From assembly GCA_965658445.1 (NCBI GenBank), contig CBFHSF010000006.1, positions 1-64,000 on the forward strand: a stretch of 64,000 nt of DNA. The letters are read 5' to 3'. Position 1 is the stretch's first letter; every line of letters begins with the position of its first letter. Shown piece after piece: positions 6,498 to 15,492 of this stretch. A program made the translations under genes and the position numbers. Below the pieces are notes generated by a model. That model saw nothing but the letters and a program-made list of their open reading frames with translations. It was not told the origin of the DNA and made no database searches. The stretch comes from CBFHSF01 sp965658445 (GTDB lineage Bacteria; Bacteroidota; Bacteroidia; Flavobacteriales; Schleiferiaceae).

Positions 6498-8060
6498 ATG
6501 CAGCAAAAGATTCTTAGTTTTTTAGATTTCAAGAAAAAGGAGAGCAACCTCAAAGACGAACTCCTTTCTGGAATCACCGTGGCCTTGGCCTTGGTGCCTG
6601 AAGCCATTGCGTTTTCATTTATAGCGGGCCTCTCTCCTCTTATTGGATTGTACTCTGCCTTCTTCCTCGGATTGATTACCTCTGTATTTGGAGGACGTCC
6701 CGGAATGATTTCGGGAGCGACTGGAGCCATTGCCGTTGTCATCGTTTCTCTCGTGGTATCTCACGGTCAGGAGTACGTGTTTGCCGCCGTGATTTTGATG
6801 GGAGTGATTCAGATGCTCGTCGGAGTTCTCAAACTCGGAAAGTTTATTCGTTTGGTGCCACAGTCTGTGATCTACGGGTTTGTCAACGGTTTGGCCATAG
6901 TGATATTTATGGCGCAGTTTGCCCAATTTAAGACTTTGGACGAATTAGGGAATGCCTCTTGGATTTCCGGCACACCCCTCTATGTAATGGGTGGATTGGT
7001 GCTTTTAACCATGGTCATTATTTGGGGACTTCCCAAGTTGACCAAGGTGGTTCCCTCCTCTTTGATGGCTATTCTCTCTGTGAGTTTGTTGGTGATTGGA
7101 TTGGATATCGATACCAAAACCATCGGTGATTTGGCCACCGTATCCGGTGCCTTCCCTGACTTTCACCTTCCTGAAATCCCATTGACTTGGGACGCATTTA
7201 TGATTGTCCTTCCCTACTCGGCCATTATGGCGGGTGTAGGTCTTATAGAATCTTTGTTGACGCTTACGCTGATAGATGAGATTACCGAAACTCGTGGAAA
7301 TGGAAACCGCGAATCTTTGGCGCAAGGTTTGGCAAACTTCGCCAACGGATTCTTTAGCGGAATGGGTGGATGTGCCATGATTGGACAATCCCTCATTAAC
7401 GTAAACGCAGGAGGTCGCTCTAGAATTTCTGGAATTGTAGCTGCCTTGGGCCTTTTGAGCATTGTACTCTTTGTAGGCCCCATTATAGAAATGATCCCCA
7501 TGGCCGCATTGGTAGGACTGATGTTTATGGTGGCCATTGGTACTTTTGAGTGGGCTTCTTTTAAGACCATCGGAAAAATGCCCGTTGCCGATGTATTGGT
7601 AATCGTATTGGTAACGCTTATTACCGTATTCCTTCACAACCTGGCTTTGGCCGTTTTGGTAGGAGTTATTGTAGCGGCCCTTGTATTTGCTTGGGAAAAT
7701 GCCAAGCGAATTAGAGCGAGAAAATACGTGGATGAGCAAGGCATCAAGCACTACGAAATCTACGGTCCCCTCTTCTTTGGTTCCGTAGGGGTTTTCAACG
7801 ATAAGTTTGATGTATTGGGCGACCCCGATGAGATCATTATCGATTTTGCCGAGAGCCGCATCGCGGATATGTCTGCCATTGAGGCTATCAACAAATTGAC
7901 AGAGCGCTATCAAAAAGCCGGCAAAAAGCTTCACATCCGTCACCTAAGTCAGGAATGTGTGCAGTTGCTCAAAAACGCGGAAAAGATTGTAGAGGTCAAC
8001 ATTCTTGAAGATCCTCATTACAAGATTCCATTGGACAACGTGGAGTCGTTAGAAGGATAG
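6498..8060 (+). CDS. SulP/SLC26-family anion transporter with STAS domain
   Basis: 520 residues starting at the ATG MQQKILSFLDF; a GTG two codons earlier (6492) is possible but less likely. The membrane part has the 14-segment SLC26 layout, beginning with the typical ALVPEAIAFSFIAGLSPLIGLYSAF and continuing with GATGAIAVV. From about residue 430 a cytoplasmic STAS domain follows (YGPLFFGSVGVFNDKF, then IDFAESRIADMSAIEAI). It should exchange or co-transport inorganic anions such as sulfate or bicarbonate across the inner membrane. No carbonic anhydrase or sulfate-assimilation gene is adjacent, so the anion cannot be chosen from context. Confidence 0.92.
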   Translation: MQQKILSFLDFKKKESNLKDELLSGITVALALVPEAIAFSFIAGLSPLIGLYSAFFLGLITSVFGGRPGMISGATGAIAVVIVSLVVSHGQEYVFAAVILMGVIQMLVGVLKLGKFIRLVPQSVIYGFVNGLAIVIFMAQFAQFKTLDELGNASWISGTPLYVMGGLVLLTMVIIWGLPKLTKVVPSSLMAILSVSLLVIGLDIDTKTIGDLATVSGAFPDFHLPEIPLTWDAFMIVLPYSAIMAGVGLIESLLTLTLIDEITETRGNGNRESLAQGLANFANGFFSGMGGCAMIGQSLINVNAGGRSRISGIVAALGLLSIVLFVGPIIEMIPMAALVGLMFMVAIGTFEWASFKTIGKMPVADVLVIVLVTLITVFLHNLALAVLVGVIVAALVFAWENAKRIRARKYVDEQGIKHYEIYGPLFFGSVGVFNDKFDVLGDPDEIIIDFAESRIADMSAIEAINKLTERYQKAGKKLHIRHLSQECVQLLKNAEKIVEVNILEDPHYKIPLDNVESLEG

Positions 8061-8128
8061 CAACCGCCTTAACATACTAAGCTCCTGTTGATTTGCGTTG
8101 AAAAAGTCAAACCGCAAATCTAATTCCT

Positions 8129-8509
8129 ATGCTTAAGTCCATGGCCATCGGCATCACTGTGATGGTAACACTGTTTACCGGTCTCATTCTATTCGCAAAG
8201 GTCCCAGAACCTACAGACAGCAATACCACCAAAGTCACGGGAGTAGTCACTAATTTTTCTTCTCCGTGCTGTAACGATTTGGTGGTCCAACTCAAGGGGA
8301 ACAACAAGCGCTTTTACGTCAATCACGGAACCGAATTACTATCGGTAAGAAAATTGAACGAAGCCCTTAGAGGCCGAGAAATCACCTTAACTCAGATTGA
8401 CCTAAAATGGCATTTCTGGGTAGGCGACCTCCAGCCTCTGTCGGGTATATCGTATGGCGATAGCGTTATCTACTCACACCACATGTGGAAAGCGAAGGAA
8501 GTGAATTGA
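8129..8509 (+). CDS. Small membrane-anchored orphan protein
   Basis: 126 residues. One N-terminal membrane segment (about 5-24, GITVMVTLFTGLILF) is followed by a compact beta-rich domain of about 100 residues (VTGVVTNFSSPCCNDLVVQL ... GREITLTQIDLKWHFWVGD) that could be an OB-like barrel exposed to the periplasm. It contains a CC pair that might form a disulfide or bind metal. It follows the SulP gene on the same strand by about 70 bases and could be co-transcribed. Its last 36 bases overlap the end of the convergent ferritin-like gene. Family not recognised. Confidence 0.6.
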   Translation: MLKSMAIGITVMVTLFTGLILFAKVPEPTDSNTTKVTGVVTNFSSPCCNDLVVQLKGNNKRFYVNHGTELLSVRKLNEALRGREITLTQIDLKWHFWVGDLQPLSGISYGDSVIYSHHMWKAKEVN

Positions 8510-9241
8510 GGAATCCAAACTCCCCAATCGCCTCCAGGACTCCACTTGTGCAAATCGCCCTAAGGCCTCGTTTAGCAGTGCCAAATAGCTCACACCTCCC
8601 CTTCTAAAGATTTCTCTGTGAGTGAAGAATAGCGTGGTCGTAGTCGCTACAAAAAAGACGGTGTAAATGGCTGAGTAAATCAAATCCCAAACGCCTCGTC
8701 TCTGCTTCCCAAAAGTCTGCAAGGCTTGACTTTGGAAGCGAATATGACCTTCCTCGTCCTTGAGAATCTGATCGCAAATGGCTTTGAGTTTTGAGCTTGA
8801 GGTAATGTTCCCCAACGTACGATAGTACGGAAAGGCCAACAACTCAGCATACACCAAAATGCGGATGGTATGCCCTAGAGAGAACGGCTTGCGAATCAAC
8901 CTAAAAATTTGATCCGACCAATGCGAAGGAATCAACGGAATGCCATTGGATTTTAAGAATCTCGCCAACGTAGATCCATGCGTCTGCTCCTCGGCAATGA
9001 AGTGATGGAGCGCTTCAGAATATTCAGGAGTTCCCTCAATGGCGGCCTTTCGCTTAAAATGCCTCCCTTCTGAGGTCTCCCCCTTTTGAAAAATGGGCAA
9101 GGAAGCGGCGATCCACCTTCGCTCATCTAAGGGTAACGTCTCACTTTTTGACCAATCAATGTGAGAGAATCGCTGTTTGCGATCCACAAAATACTGGGTC
9201 CAATCTTTAAAAGAAGAAGGGTCGTTCTGCGGTGTTTCCAT
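8474..9241 (-). CDS. Ferritin-like di-iron protein
   Basis: 255 residues. Two ExxH-type metal motifs, EEQTH (84-88) and DEEGH (162-166), lie in long helices. With glutamates such as E133 in ILVYAELLAF, they fit a four-helix di-iron carboxylate fold of the ferritin-like superfamily. The C-terminal part contains one hydrophobic segment (about 181-200, IYSAIYTVFFVATTTTLFF), suggesting membrane association. It may be an oxygenase or hydroxylase rather than an iron store; the exact reaction is unknown. The gene converges on and overlaps the small membrane protein gene by 36 bases. Confidence 0.6.
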   Translation of the reverse strand: METPQNDPSSFKDWTQYFVDRKQRFSHIDWSKSETLPLDERRWIAASLPIFQKGETSEGRHFKRKAAIEGTPEYSEALHHFIAEEQTHGSTLARFLKSNGIPLIPSHWSDQIFRLIRKPFSLGHTIRILVYAELLAFPYYRTLGNITSSSKLKAICDQILKDEEGHIRFQSQALQTFGKQRRGVWDLIYSAIYTVFFVATTTTLFFTHREIFRRGGVSYLALLNEALGRFAQVESWRRLGSLDSSIHFLRFPHVV

Positions 9242-9329
9242 GGGAATGCGTTAAATGGTTAATGGAATAATTCCTCCACTCAACGCTTGAAACCCAGCGC
9301 AGTATATGTGACTTGGGATAATGTTTTGT

Positions 9330-9358
9330 TAAAGAAAGCAGTGGAACTGCTTTCTTTA
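9330..9358. terminator. Perfect 13-bp hairpin, candidate terminator
   Basis: TAAAGAAAGCAGT and ACTGCTTTCTTTA form a perfect 13-base stem with a GGA loop. It lies about 180 bases downstream of purB (minus strand) and upstream of the ferritin-like gene. The A/T-rich base gives a T-run in either direction, so it may terminate transcription both ways. Confidence 0.5.
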
Positions 9359-9360
9359 GA

Positions 9361-9537
9361 GTAACTAGGAACTAGTAACTGGTGACTAGTGAGCTAAATA
9401 AAATACCGAAGAAGCTCTACTTTCAATAAAAGTAAAACCAGCATAAACATCCAAATAGGATAATCCATAGGAGCATTTACCCACAAAAAAACTAGTTACT
9501 AGTCACTAGTTACTAGTCACTAGTTACTAGTCACTAT
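9361..9537. repeat. 7-base tandem tracts around the purB stop codon
   Basis: Two tracts: 9361-9394 (AACTAGGAACTAGTAACTGG type) and 9491-9537, where ACTAGTTACTAGTCACT alternates without interruption for about 46 bases. The second starts 4 bases after the purB stop codon. Between them lies only a possible 24-codon hydrophobic ORF. Confidence 0.75.
9394..9468 (-). CDS. Possible very small hydrophobic peptide or gene remnant
   Basis: ATG at 9466-9468 opens 24 codons, MDYPIWMFMLVLLLLKVELL and RYFI, ending in a stop supplied by the flanking repeat tract. The in-frame codons just upstream (LWVNAP) read plausibly as protein too, so this may be the remains of a longer membrane protein rather than a true small gene. 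Confidence 0.2.
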   Translation of the reverse strand: MDYPIWMFMLVLLLLKVELLRYFI

Positions 9538-9540
9538 CCC

Positions 9541-10881
9541 CTATACTCCAGTATAATTCGAAGGAGTAATCAACTTGATCTCCGCTTTAACCGCTTCAGA
9601 AACGTCGAGGCCATCCACAAATTCTGCGATGGTATCTGCGGTTACCTTAGAGTTTGTGCGGGTAAGACCTTTAAGTGCTTCGTAAGGTTTTGGGAAACCT
9701 TCGCGACGCAAGATGGTCTGGATGGCTTCAGCTACTACGGCCCAGTTGTTTTCTAGATCGCGAGCAATAACTTCTTTGTTTACGATGAGCTTGCCCAATC
9801 CCTTGAGGAGTGAGTTCAACGCCAATACCGTGTGTCCTAGAGGCATTCCTACGTTTCTCAAAACGGTAGAATCCGTAAGGTCACGTTGCAATCTAGAAAC
9901 GGGAAGCTTGGCAGACAAATGCTCAAACAAGGCGTTGGCAAGACCAATGTTACCCTCAGAGTTTTCGAAGTCAATGGGGTTCACCTTATGAGGCATGGCA
10001 GAAGAACCTACTTCTCCTTCCTTGATGCGCTGCTTAAAGTAGTCCATGGAGATGTAAGTCCACATGTCTCTATCGATGTCTAGCAATATGGTATTGATTC
10101 TCTTGAGGCCATCAAACAAAGCCGCCAAGTGATCGTAGTGTTCAATTTGTGTTGTGGGGAAGGAACGAGACAATCCCAATTTTGCTGCAACAAAAGAATC
10201 TCCCCAAGCGTGCCAATCATTGTCTGGGTAGGCCACGTAATGCGCGTTGAAGTTTCCGGTAGCGCCGCCAAATTTTGCGGCGTAGGGAACTTGCTTCAAC
10301 AATTCAATTTGCTGCTTAATTCTGGCTACAAACACTTCAATCTCCTTGCCCAAACGCGTAGGAGAAGCAGGCTGACCGTGCGTACGAGCCAAAAGCGGAA
10401 TGTCCTTCCACTCAGTAGCCAAAGCAGAGAGCTTGGCAACGGCTTCCTCCAACAAGGGGTAGTAAACGTCTTCCATAGCTTCCTTAATAGAAAGGGGCAC
10501 AGAAGTGTTGTTTACGTCTTGCGAAGTCAAACCAAAGTGAACAAACTCAACGGCGTCTCCAAGATTAAGAGCGCTGAACTTGTCCTTGATAAAGTACTCA
10601 ACCGCCTTTACATCGTGGTTGGTTACCTTCTCAATATCTTTCACAGCCTGAGCGTCTTCTACAGAAAAATCTCTGTAGATATTTCTCAGTGACTCAAACA
10701 AATCTTTGTTTACGCCGGCCAGCTGTGGCAAGGGCTTTTCACAAAGTGCGATGAAGTATTCAATCTCAACGCGAACGCGGTACTGAATCAATGCGAATTC
10801 AGAAAAGTAGGCGCTCAACTTTTCGGTTTGTCTAGAATACCTTCCGTCAATGGGAGAAACAGCGGTTAATGCAGAACTCAT
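9541..10881 (-). CDS. purB: Adenylosuccinate lyase
   Basis: 446 residues, normal length. It catalyses two steps of purine synthesis, cleaving SAICAR to AICAR and adenylosuccinate to AMP, each with release of fumarate; cytoplasmic tetramer. It carries the fumarase/aspartase signature GSSAMPHKVNP with the mobile catalytic serine, the TSQDVNNTSVPLSI region and the THGQPASPTRLGKE histidine motif. The start MSSALTAVSPIDGRYSRQT is the standard N-terminus. It is monocistronic with its own TAnnTTTG promoter and is followed at once by a 7-base repeat tract. Confidence 0.97.
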   Translation of the reverse strand: MSSALTAVSPIDGRYSRQTEKLSAYFSEFALIQYRVRVEIEYFIALCEKPLPQLAGVNKDLFESLRNIYRDFSVEDAQAVKDIEKVTNHDVKAVEYFIKDKFSALNLGDAVEFVHFGLTSQDVNNTSVPLSIKEAMEDVYYPLLEEAVAKLSALATEWKDIPLLARTHGQPASPTRLGKEIEVFVARIKQQIELLKQVPYAAKFGGATGNFNAHYVAYPDNDWHAWGDSFVAAKLGLSRSFPTTQIEHYDHLAALFDGLKRINTILLDIDRDMWTYISMDYFKQRIKEGEVGSSAMPHKVNPIDFENSEGNIGLANALFEHLSAKLPVSRLQRDLTDSTVLRNVGMPLGHTVLALNSLLKGLGKLIVNKEVIARDLENNWAVVAEAIQTILRREGFPKPYEALKGLTRTNSKVTADTIAEFVDGLDVSEAVKAEIKLITPSNYTGV

Positions 10882-10910
10882 GGTCTAAAAATGTGTGAAA
10901 AATTAAGCCG

Positions 10911-10918
10911 CAAAGGTA
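10911..10918 (-). promoter_or_regulatory. Candidate -7 box (TACCTTTG) of purB
   Basis: On the minus strand TACCTTTG is a perfect TAnnTTTG element about 30 bases upstream of the purB ATG. No convincing -33 TTG was found. Confidence 0.5.
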
Positions 10919-11026
10919 AAAAATCCTACGCGGAGTAAAGTCCTCTACATTTAAATCTTTGTAAAACTTGCCATGGCTGTTTCAGAATGCTAAATCCTAT
11001 GCAGAGTACCTTGAATAAATTTCCGT

Positions 11027-12751
11027 CTAAAAAGGAGCGTCTGCCGTAAAAGTCATTCGCTTGCCCGTCTCAGGGTGGGTCATCTCAATAAACCCAGCGT
11101 GCAAGTGCAAACGTACGTCTCTCTGACCGTAGATATCATCACCCACAATGGGAATGTTCAATCCCAGTTCATGAGCGGCGTGAACTCTCAATTGATGCGT
11201 CCGACCGGTCACGGGATAGAAGTAAATGCGAGTGCGGCCATTGGCCACTTCCACCACTTCGAAGAAAGTGAGAGCGGGTTTACCCTCATCAAAATCCACC
11301 TTCTGCATGGGTCGGTTCAGATAATCGACAATCAAAGGCAAATTAATCTTTCCCTTTTTCTTTTTGACTTCCCCTTCTAGCATTGCGGTGTATCGCTTTT
11401 TGATGGTCCTATCAATAAACTGCGCCTGAATCTTTTGATGGGTGTCCTTGTCTTTGGCTACCAGCAATATTCCAGAAGTCGCCATGTCCAAGCGGTGAAC
11501 CAACAGAGGTCCTGTGGACTTGGGGTAGCGCTTCTTCATTTCTGTGTAGACGGAGTGTTCGATGCGACGCCCTGGAACAGACAACATCTCATGCGGTTTG
11601 TTGACGACCACCATGTAGTCGTCCTCGTAAACGATTTCTACGGTGGGCGCATCGTCTGGAACCTGCTCCAATGGATTGTCCTCAACCTCCATGCCTTTGA
11701 GCATATGGCCTAAAATGGGCTCACATTTCCCGCGACAAGCAGGGTAGTAGAAATTGTGTTTTCTCACCTCCAAAGAAGGCGTCTTTCCCCACCAAAACTC
11801 CGCCATAGCAATGGGCTGGTATCCATGGACAAAGGCGTATTGCAAGAGCTTAGGGGCGGCACAATCGCCCGTACCTGCAGGAGGCCTTTGCAGAGGAGTC
11901 TTCTTAAATATGGGAATGGGAGATTGGGTTTCTCCTAGAATGTTCAATAATTGGTACTGCTCAAAGAGTTGATTTTGGAGGTTGGCTGATTTTTCCTTTC
12001 TCAGGTTTTTCAGATGCTCCAAGCGGCCTTCAATTTCATCTACACTTCGTTGCGCCTTGGCTACTTCCTCTTTGCCCTTGGCTTGCAAGGCCTTTACGGC
12101 CCTTTGATCGGCCGCACTGGCCTGAATCATCTTTTTGTCAAAGGCTTGGTATTCTTCAGGGTCGAGGGCGGTAAGCATATCCAATCGCTGAACCCTTCTC
12201 TCCTCCTTTTGTGCTTTTTGTTGTTTGCGAGCGGCGGTCAACTCTTCGGTTGTGCGCTTTTTCACTTCTTCTAAATGCGCTTTGCGCGATTCTCGTTCCG
12301 GGTGGTTTTCCAAAGCTTCCACCTCAGTGTTAATGGCGATGAGTTGAGCCTCTCCTTTTTTGAAAAAGCCTTCTGCATCAAACCTATCATAGACCATAGG
12401 AACAAAACCATCCTCCTCCACAACTCCGGCCATGGTGCCTGAGTAGGCCTTTAGAAATCCTAATTTCCCTTCCGCAGAGCGAACCACCAAAACGCCAAAC
12501 ATCTTTCCCACAGGCGCCTCAGGACTCATGGGTTTGTCCGGATTCTCCGGATCAATTCCAAAGTCTTGCGTCCAATGAGAGGCATTGGCAATCTGATCCC
12601 TCAACCGATCCGACGCATACACCGAAACGGGATGGGGCTCATACCAAAAGGGATAGGTGAACTTCTCCGGCAATTCTCCGGAGAACTGTTCGGGGGTTAT
12701 CTCTGTGAACCGATTGTCTATGAGATTTTGATCTTTGGAATGTTGGCTCAT
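11027..12751 (-). CDS. RluA-family RNA pseudouridine synthase with long N-terminal extension
   Basis: 574 residues, about twice the size of RluA itself. The catalytic domain is C-terminal (about 370-574) with the RluA motif HRLDMATSGILLVAKD, catalytic D422, and RTHQLRVHAAHELG near the end. The first 365 residues hold a globular part, a charged coiled coil (about 138-265) and a cysteine-bearing stretch (YYPACRGKCEPILGHML). This long architecture is known among RluA-type proteins of Bacteroidota and some Gammaproteobacteria; the RNA target is not established from sequence. The enzyme isomerises uridine to pseudouridine in rRNA or tRNA. It follows the RlmI-type methyltransferase gene by 62 bases on the same strand, so an RNA-modification operon is likely. 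Confidence 0.9.
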   Translation of the reverse strand: MSQHSKDQNLIDNRFTEITPEQFSGELPEKFTYPFWYEPHPVSVYASDRLRDQIANASHWTQDFGIDPENPDKPMSPEAPVGKMFGVLVVRSAEGKLGFLKAYSGTMAGVVEEDGFVPMVYDRFDAEGFFKKGEAQLIAINTEVEALENHPERESRKAHLEEVKKRTTEELTAARKQQKAQKEERRVQRLDMLTALDPEEYQAFDKKMIQASAADQRAVKALQAKGKEEVAKAQRSVDEIEGRLEHLKNLRKEKSANLQNQLFEQYQLLNILGETQSPIPIFKKTPLQRPPAGTGDCAAPKLLQYAFVHGYQPIAMAEFWWGKTPSLEVRKHNFYYPACRGKCEPILGHMLKGMEVEDNPLEQVPDDAPTVEIVYEDDYMVVVNKPHEMLSVPGRRIEHSVYTEMKKRYPKSTGPLLVHRLDMATSGILLVAKDKDTHQKIQAQFIDRTIKKRYTAMLEGEVKKKKGKINLPLIVDYLNRPMQKVDFDEGKPALTFFEVVEVANGRTRIYFYPVTGRTHQLRVHAAHELGLNIPIVGDDIYGQRDVRLHLHAGFIEMTHPETGKRMTFTADAPF

Positions 12752-12813
12752 ATCACGTTACGAGTAGGCTATTTTTCTGAGGTCGTACTTTCTATAATAA
12801 AAAGGTAGTTTCA

Positions 12814-13995
12814 CTAATCCACATACATGGCCACACCTTTCAGGTACTCTCCTTCGGGGAAGTAAATACTCACGGGGTGATCCGTAGGCTGATCAAAACG
12901 ATGAACGATTCTCACCGTGCGCTTAGACTCTATGGCCGCAGCTCGCAATGTATCTTCGAACAATTGTCTTGAGACGTTTTGGCTGCACGAGAAGGTACAA
13001 ATAAGCGTTCCTGAGGGAACTTTCTTGAGTACCGCAGCATTGAGACGTTTATACGCTTGCACGGCGTTGTGAACAGCATTTCTCCTCTTTGCAAAGGCGG
13101 GAGGATCCAAAACAACCAAATCAAAGTCGTTGGGCATCGTCCTCAAATAATCAAAGATATCTTGAGTCACTCCTTGGTGACGTCCCTCTACTTGGTTGAG
13201 TTGTGCGTTCTGATTGGCGACGTCAATGGCTCGTTGAGACACGTCCAAACTCACCACCTTGTCCGCTCCATTGGCCAATGCCAATAGCGAAAAACCTCCG
13301 GTGTATGAAAAGGCATTCAACACCTTCTTTCCATTGCTGTGTTGACCTACCCATTCGCGGGCATCGCGTTGATCGAGGAAAAATCCCGTCTTCTGACCTT
13401 CCGCAAAGTCAATGACAATGCGAACGCCGTTTTCAGCAATTTCAATTTTCTGCGTTTTCCCGTGTAACCAACGGGGGATTTCTGGAAGGTTGTCTACTCC
13501 CTTGTCGATGTCCTCTTCGGTTTTGTTGTAAATGCCCTTGATGTGGTCTGGAGCAATTTCTGTCATCAGCTTGGCGATGGTTGCCAAGTCACGATACACC
13601 CCTACGGTGTGGGCCTGAAGGATTACATAGCCATTGTAGTAATCAGCAATCAATCCGGGAAGTCCGTCCGATTCGCCAAATACCCATCTAAAGGCGTTGG
13701 TCTTCTCGTTGGGATATCCCATGGCCATTCGGTAATCCCAAGCTTTTTGCAAGGCTTTGGAGTAAATCTTGGCAGGAGTAGAAAAACCTTCAAAATCAAA
13801 TACACGAAGTGCGATACTGCCCTTGTGAAAATGGGCCATTCCCAGAGGCTCCTCGCGAGCATTTTCTACTTCTACCCAAGCGCCCTGTGCTATTTCATCA
13901 GTGTTGGATTGAAGCGCTCCCGAGAAAATCCAAGGGTGCTTTCGGTTAAAGGCTTTGTCCTTTCCCTTGGCCAAGGTGATGCGTGGAAAACTCAT
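12814..13995 (-). CDS. Class I SAM-dependent rRNA methyltransferase, RlmI-like
   Basis: 393 residues. An N-terminal PUA-type RNA-binding domain (KAFNRKHPWIFSGALQ) precedes a Rossmann methyltransferase with the SAM motif NAFSYTGGFSLLAL and the catalytic VVLDPPAFAK, the arrangement of RlmI (23S rRNA m5C1962 methyltransferase) and relatives. The cysteine in CTFSCSQNVS fits an m5C enzyme. Its ATG overlaps the stop codon of the upstream HsdR-N gene (ATGA at 13992-13995), indicating translational coupling. Confidence 0.9.
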   Translation of the reverse strand: MSFPRITLAKGKDKAFNRKHPWIFSGALQSNTDEIAQGAWVEVENAREEPLGMAHFHKGSIALRVFDFEGFSTPAKIYSKALQKAWDYRMAMGYPNEKTNAFRWVFGESDGLPGLIADYYNGYVILQAHTVGVYRDLATIAKLMTEIAPDHIKGIYNKTEEDIDKGVDNLPEIPRWLHGKTQKIEIAENGVRIVIDFAEGQKTGFFLDQRDAREWVGQHSNGKKVLNAFSYTGGFSLLALANGADKVVSLDVSQRAIDVANQNAQLNQVEGRHQGVTQDIFDYLRTMPNDFDLVVLDPPAFAKRRNAVHNAVQAYKRLNAAVLKKVPSGTLICTFSCSQNVSRQLFEDTLRAAAIESKRTVRIVHRFDQPTDHPVSIYFPEGEYLKGVAMYVD

Positions 13996-14438
13996 ATATG
14001 TTGTGGTATTTCGGGGAGGAAGATGTACTTCTTATCCTCGTTGTGGATTTGTGCAAAAACGTGTTTTACCCCATTGGTAACGGCAATGTACGGGGTATTT
14101 AAGGTGAGGTTGTAGCGGGCTGCCTGGTCAAAAACCGCTTGGTCAATGGGAACAGAAGGCGCTTTGCATTCAACAATCATCAAAGGCCGCCCCTTAGAAT
14201 ACGCGACAATATCGCATCGCTTGGTCAGGCCGTTGACTTTGATTCCCGCCTCTATGGCAATAGACTCTGCGGGGTAGCCCGCACTGAGCATGTAGTGTAC
14301 CATGTGCTGTCTCACCCATTCTTCGGGCGTGAGCACTAGCCACTTTTTGCGGAGTGCATCCCAGATGACCTCGCCCCTTTCGGGATGGGTTTTGGTGTGC
14401 AGAGAAAAATCAGGAAAATTTAAAGGGGCCTTTGCCAT
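13992..14438 (-). CDS. HsdR N-terminal-domain (PD-(D/E)xK-like) protein
   Basis: 148 residues, matching the stand-alone HSDR_N domain otherwise found at the start of type I restriction R subunits. The nuclease-type core is present: E63 (IAIEAGIKV), D76 (RCDIVAY) and E90-x-K92 (MIVECKAP). There is no helicase or methylase partner, so it is not a restriction system; in Bacteroidota this short protein is a conserved housekeeping gene of unknown role. Overlap by 4 bases with the RlmI-type gene suggests one mRNA. Confidence 0.85.
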   Translation of the reverse strand: MAKAPLNFPDFSLHTKTHPERGEVIWDALRKKWLVLTPEEWVRQHMVHYMLSAGYPAESIAIEAGIKVNGLTKRCDIVAYSKGRPLMIVECKAPSVPIDQAVFDQAARYNLTLNTPYIAVTNGVKHVFAQIHNEDKKYIFLPEIPQHI

Positions 14439-14503
14439 GGCGCAAAAATACGCAAACCCCTTTGATTCCTTTGCTCGGAAAGTAAAATGTGTATTGGATT
14501 CTC

Positions 14504-15415
14504 TTAGAAGGTTGGTTCCTCTACGGTTTTGGGCTTCTTAAGTGTGAATACTCTCGAAATATTAAACCCTAAGAAAATATCTCCATTACCCCAGCTGCCT
14601 GGTGTTCTGCCCATCCATTGGGGATCGGCCAAACCTCTGGAATTGGTAATGTGAAACTGGAAGACGTGACCTCCCGTTTCAATATCCACACCCAAAGATA
14701 GTGCGTCTTCATAAGGCGTTTTGACCCCTTCCACATAGTAGAAATTGTCCGTCAATCCCAAGTTGTACTCCGCTGTAATGGCTATTCTATTGGTGACCTT
14801 TACGCGTCCAGCCATACCCAAAGAAAATAGGTCGTTGGGTTGATCGCTGGTCTCCACATAGTTGAAGTGAACCATGGTAGGACTCAATTGGAAGCTTATG
14901 GATTCATTAAACTTTCTCGCAATAATCAATTGATTCACATAACTCAGACGCTCTGACTCATCGTGGGGAAGGTTGTCATTCCAACGAAGAGAATTGTAAT
15001 TCATGGAACCGTAGTACAAAAGAGAAATAGGCATATTCACCGCTCCCTTGGACTGGCGCAGAATCTTTGCCTTTACAAAACCATCATACGTCTTGGTGGC
15101 TGAAGACCTTCCAATCCCCACATTGAGCCAATCTGTAAAGGAATAGTCAAACCCCAATCGGATTTGCGCGTTGTCCAATCCGAAGAAATTGTAAAGGTAG
15201 TCGTCATTCATCGAGCCAAAGCGGTGCATAATCATAAACTGCATGACCCCTTTTGCTGGGATTTCTGGAGATTGGAAGTTGACCACTCGGGTTCCTTTAA
15301 AGGTGGCTGTGGCGTACTCAGTTGTGGGTTCCTCATCCAGTAAATTCAACAAGTCGTCTTGCGAAAATACTGTCATTGAGCACCCTATCAAGATGGACAG
15401 TAAAAACTTCTTCAT
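14504..15415 (-). CDS. DUF5777 family beta-barrel protein
   Basis: 303 residues with a signal peptide (MKKFLLSILIGCSMTVFSQ). The rest alternates short beta strands with aromatic ends (MQFMIMHRFGSMNDDYLYNF, FDYSFTDWLNVGIGRS, FLGFNISRVFTL), consistent with an outer-membrane barrel of the DUF5777 group. It is the last gene of a three-gene unit with a YceI protein and a small c-type cytochrome protein, a combination I associate with Bacteroidota. The function is unknown; the context suggests an envelope electron-transfer or lipid-carrier role. Confidence 0.75.
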   Translation of the reverse strand: MKKFLLSILIGCSMTVFSQDDLLNLLDEEPTTEYATATFKGTRVVNFQSPEIPAKGVMQFMIMHRFGSMNDDYLYNFFGLDNAQIRLGFDYSFTDWLNVGIGRSSATKTYDGFVKAKILRQSKGAVNMPISLLYYGSMNYNSLRWNDNLPHDESERLSYVNQLIIARKFNESISFQLSPTMVHFNYVETSDQPNDLFSLGMAGRVKVTNRIAITAEYNLGLTDNFYYVEGVKTPYEDALSLGVDIETGGHVFQFHITNSRGLADPQWMGRTPGSWGNGDIFLGFNISRVFTLKKPKTVEEPTF

Positions 15416-15492
15416 CGCGATGGTGAATTAGGTTACAATGATTAATTGTAAGTTATTTGATTTTCAGTGTGTTGCGAAATATGGTCTAGAAA

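Noticed and set aside
7005..7943. 312-codon minus-strand ORF antisense to the SulP gene
   Set aside because: Shadow frame; the opposite strand encodes a clear SLC26 transporter with STAS domain.
9491..9537. Regular repeats resembling a CRISPR array
   Set aside because: Units are 7 bases with no unique spacers and no cas genes nearby.
13992..14438. Type I restriction-modification system
   Set aside because: Only the stand-alone HsdR N-terminal domain is present; no helicase, HsdM or HsdS.
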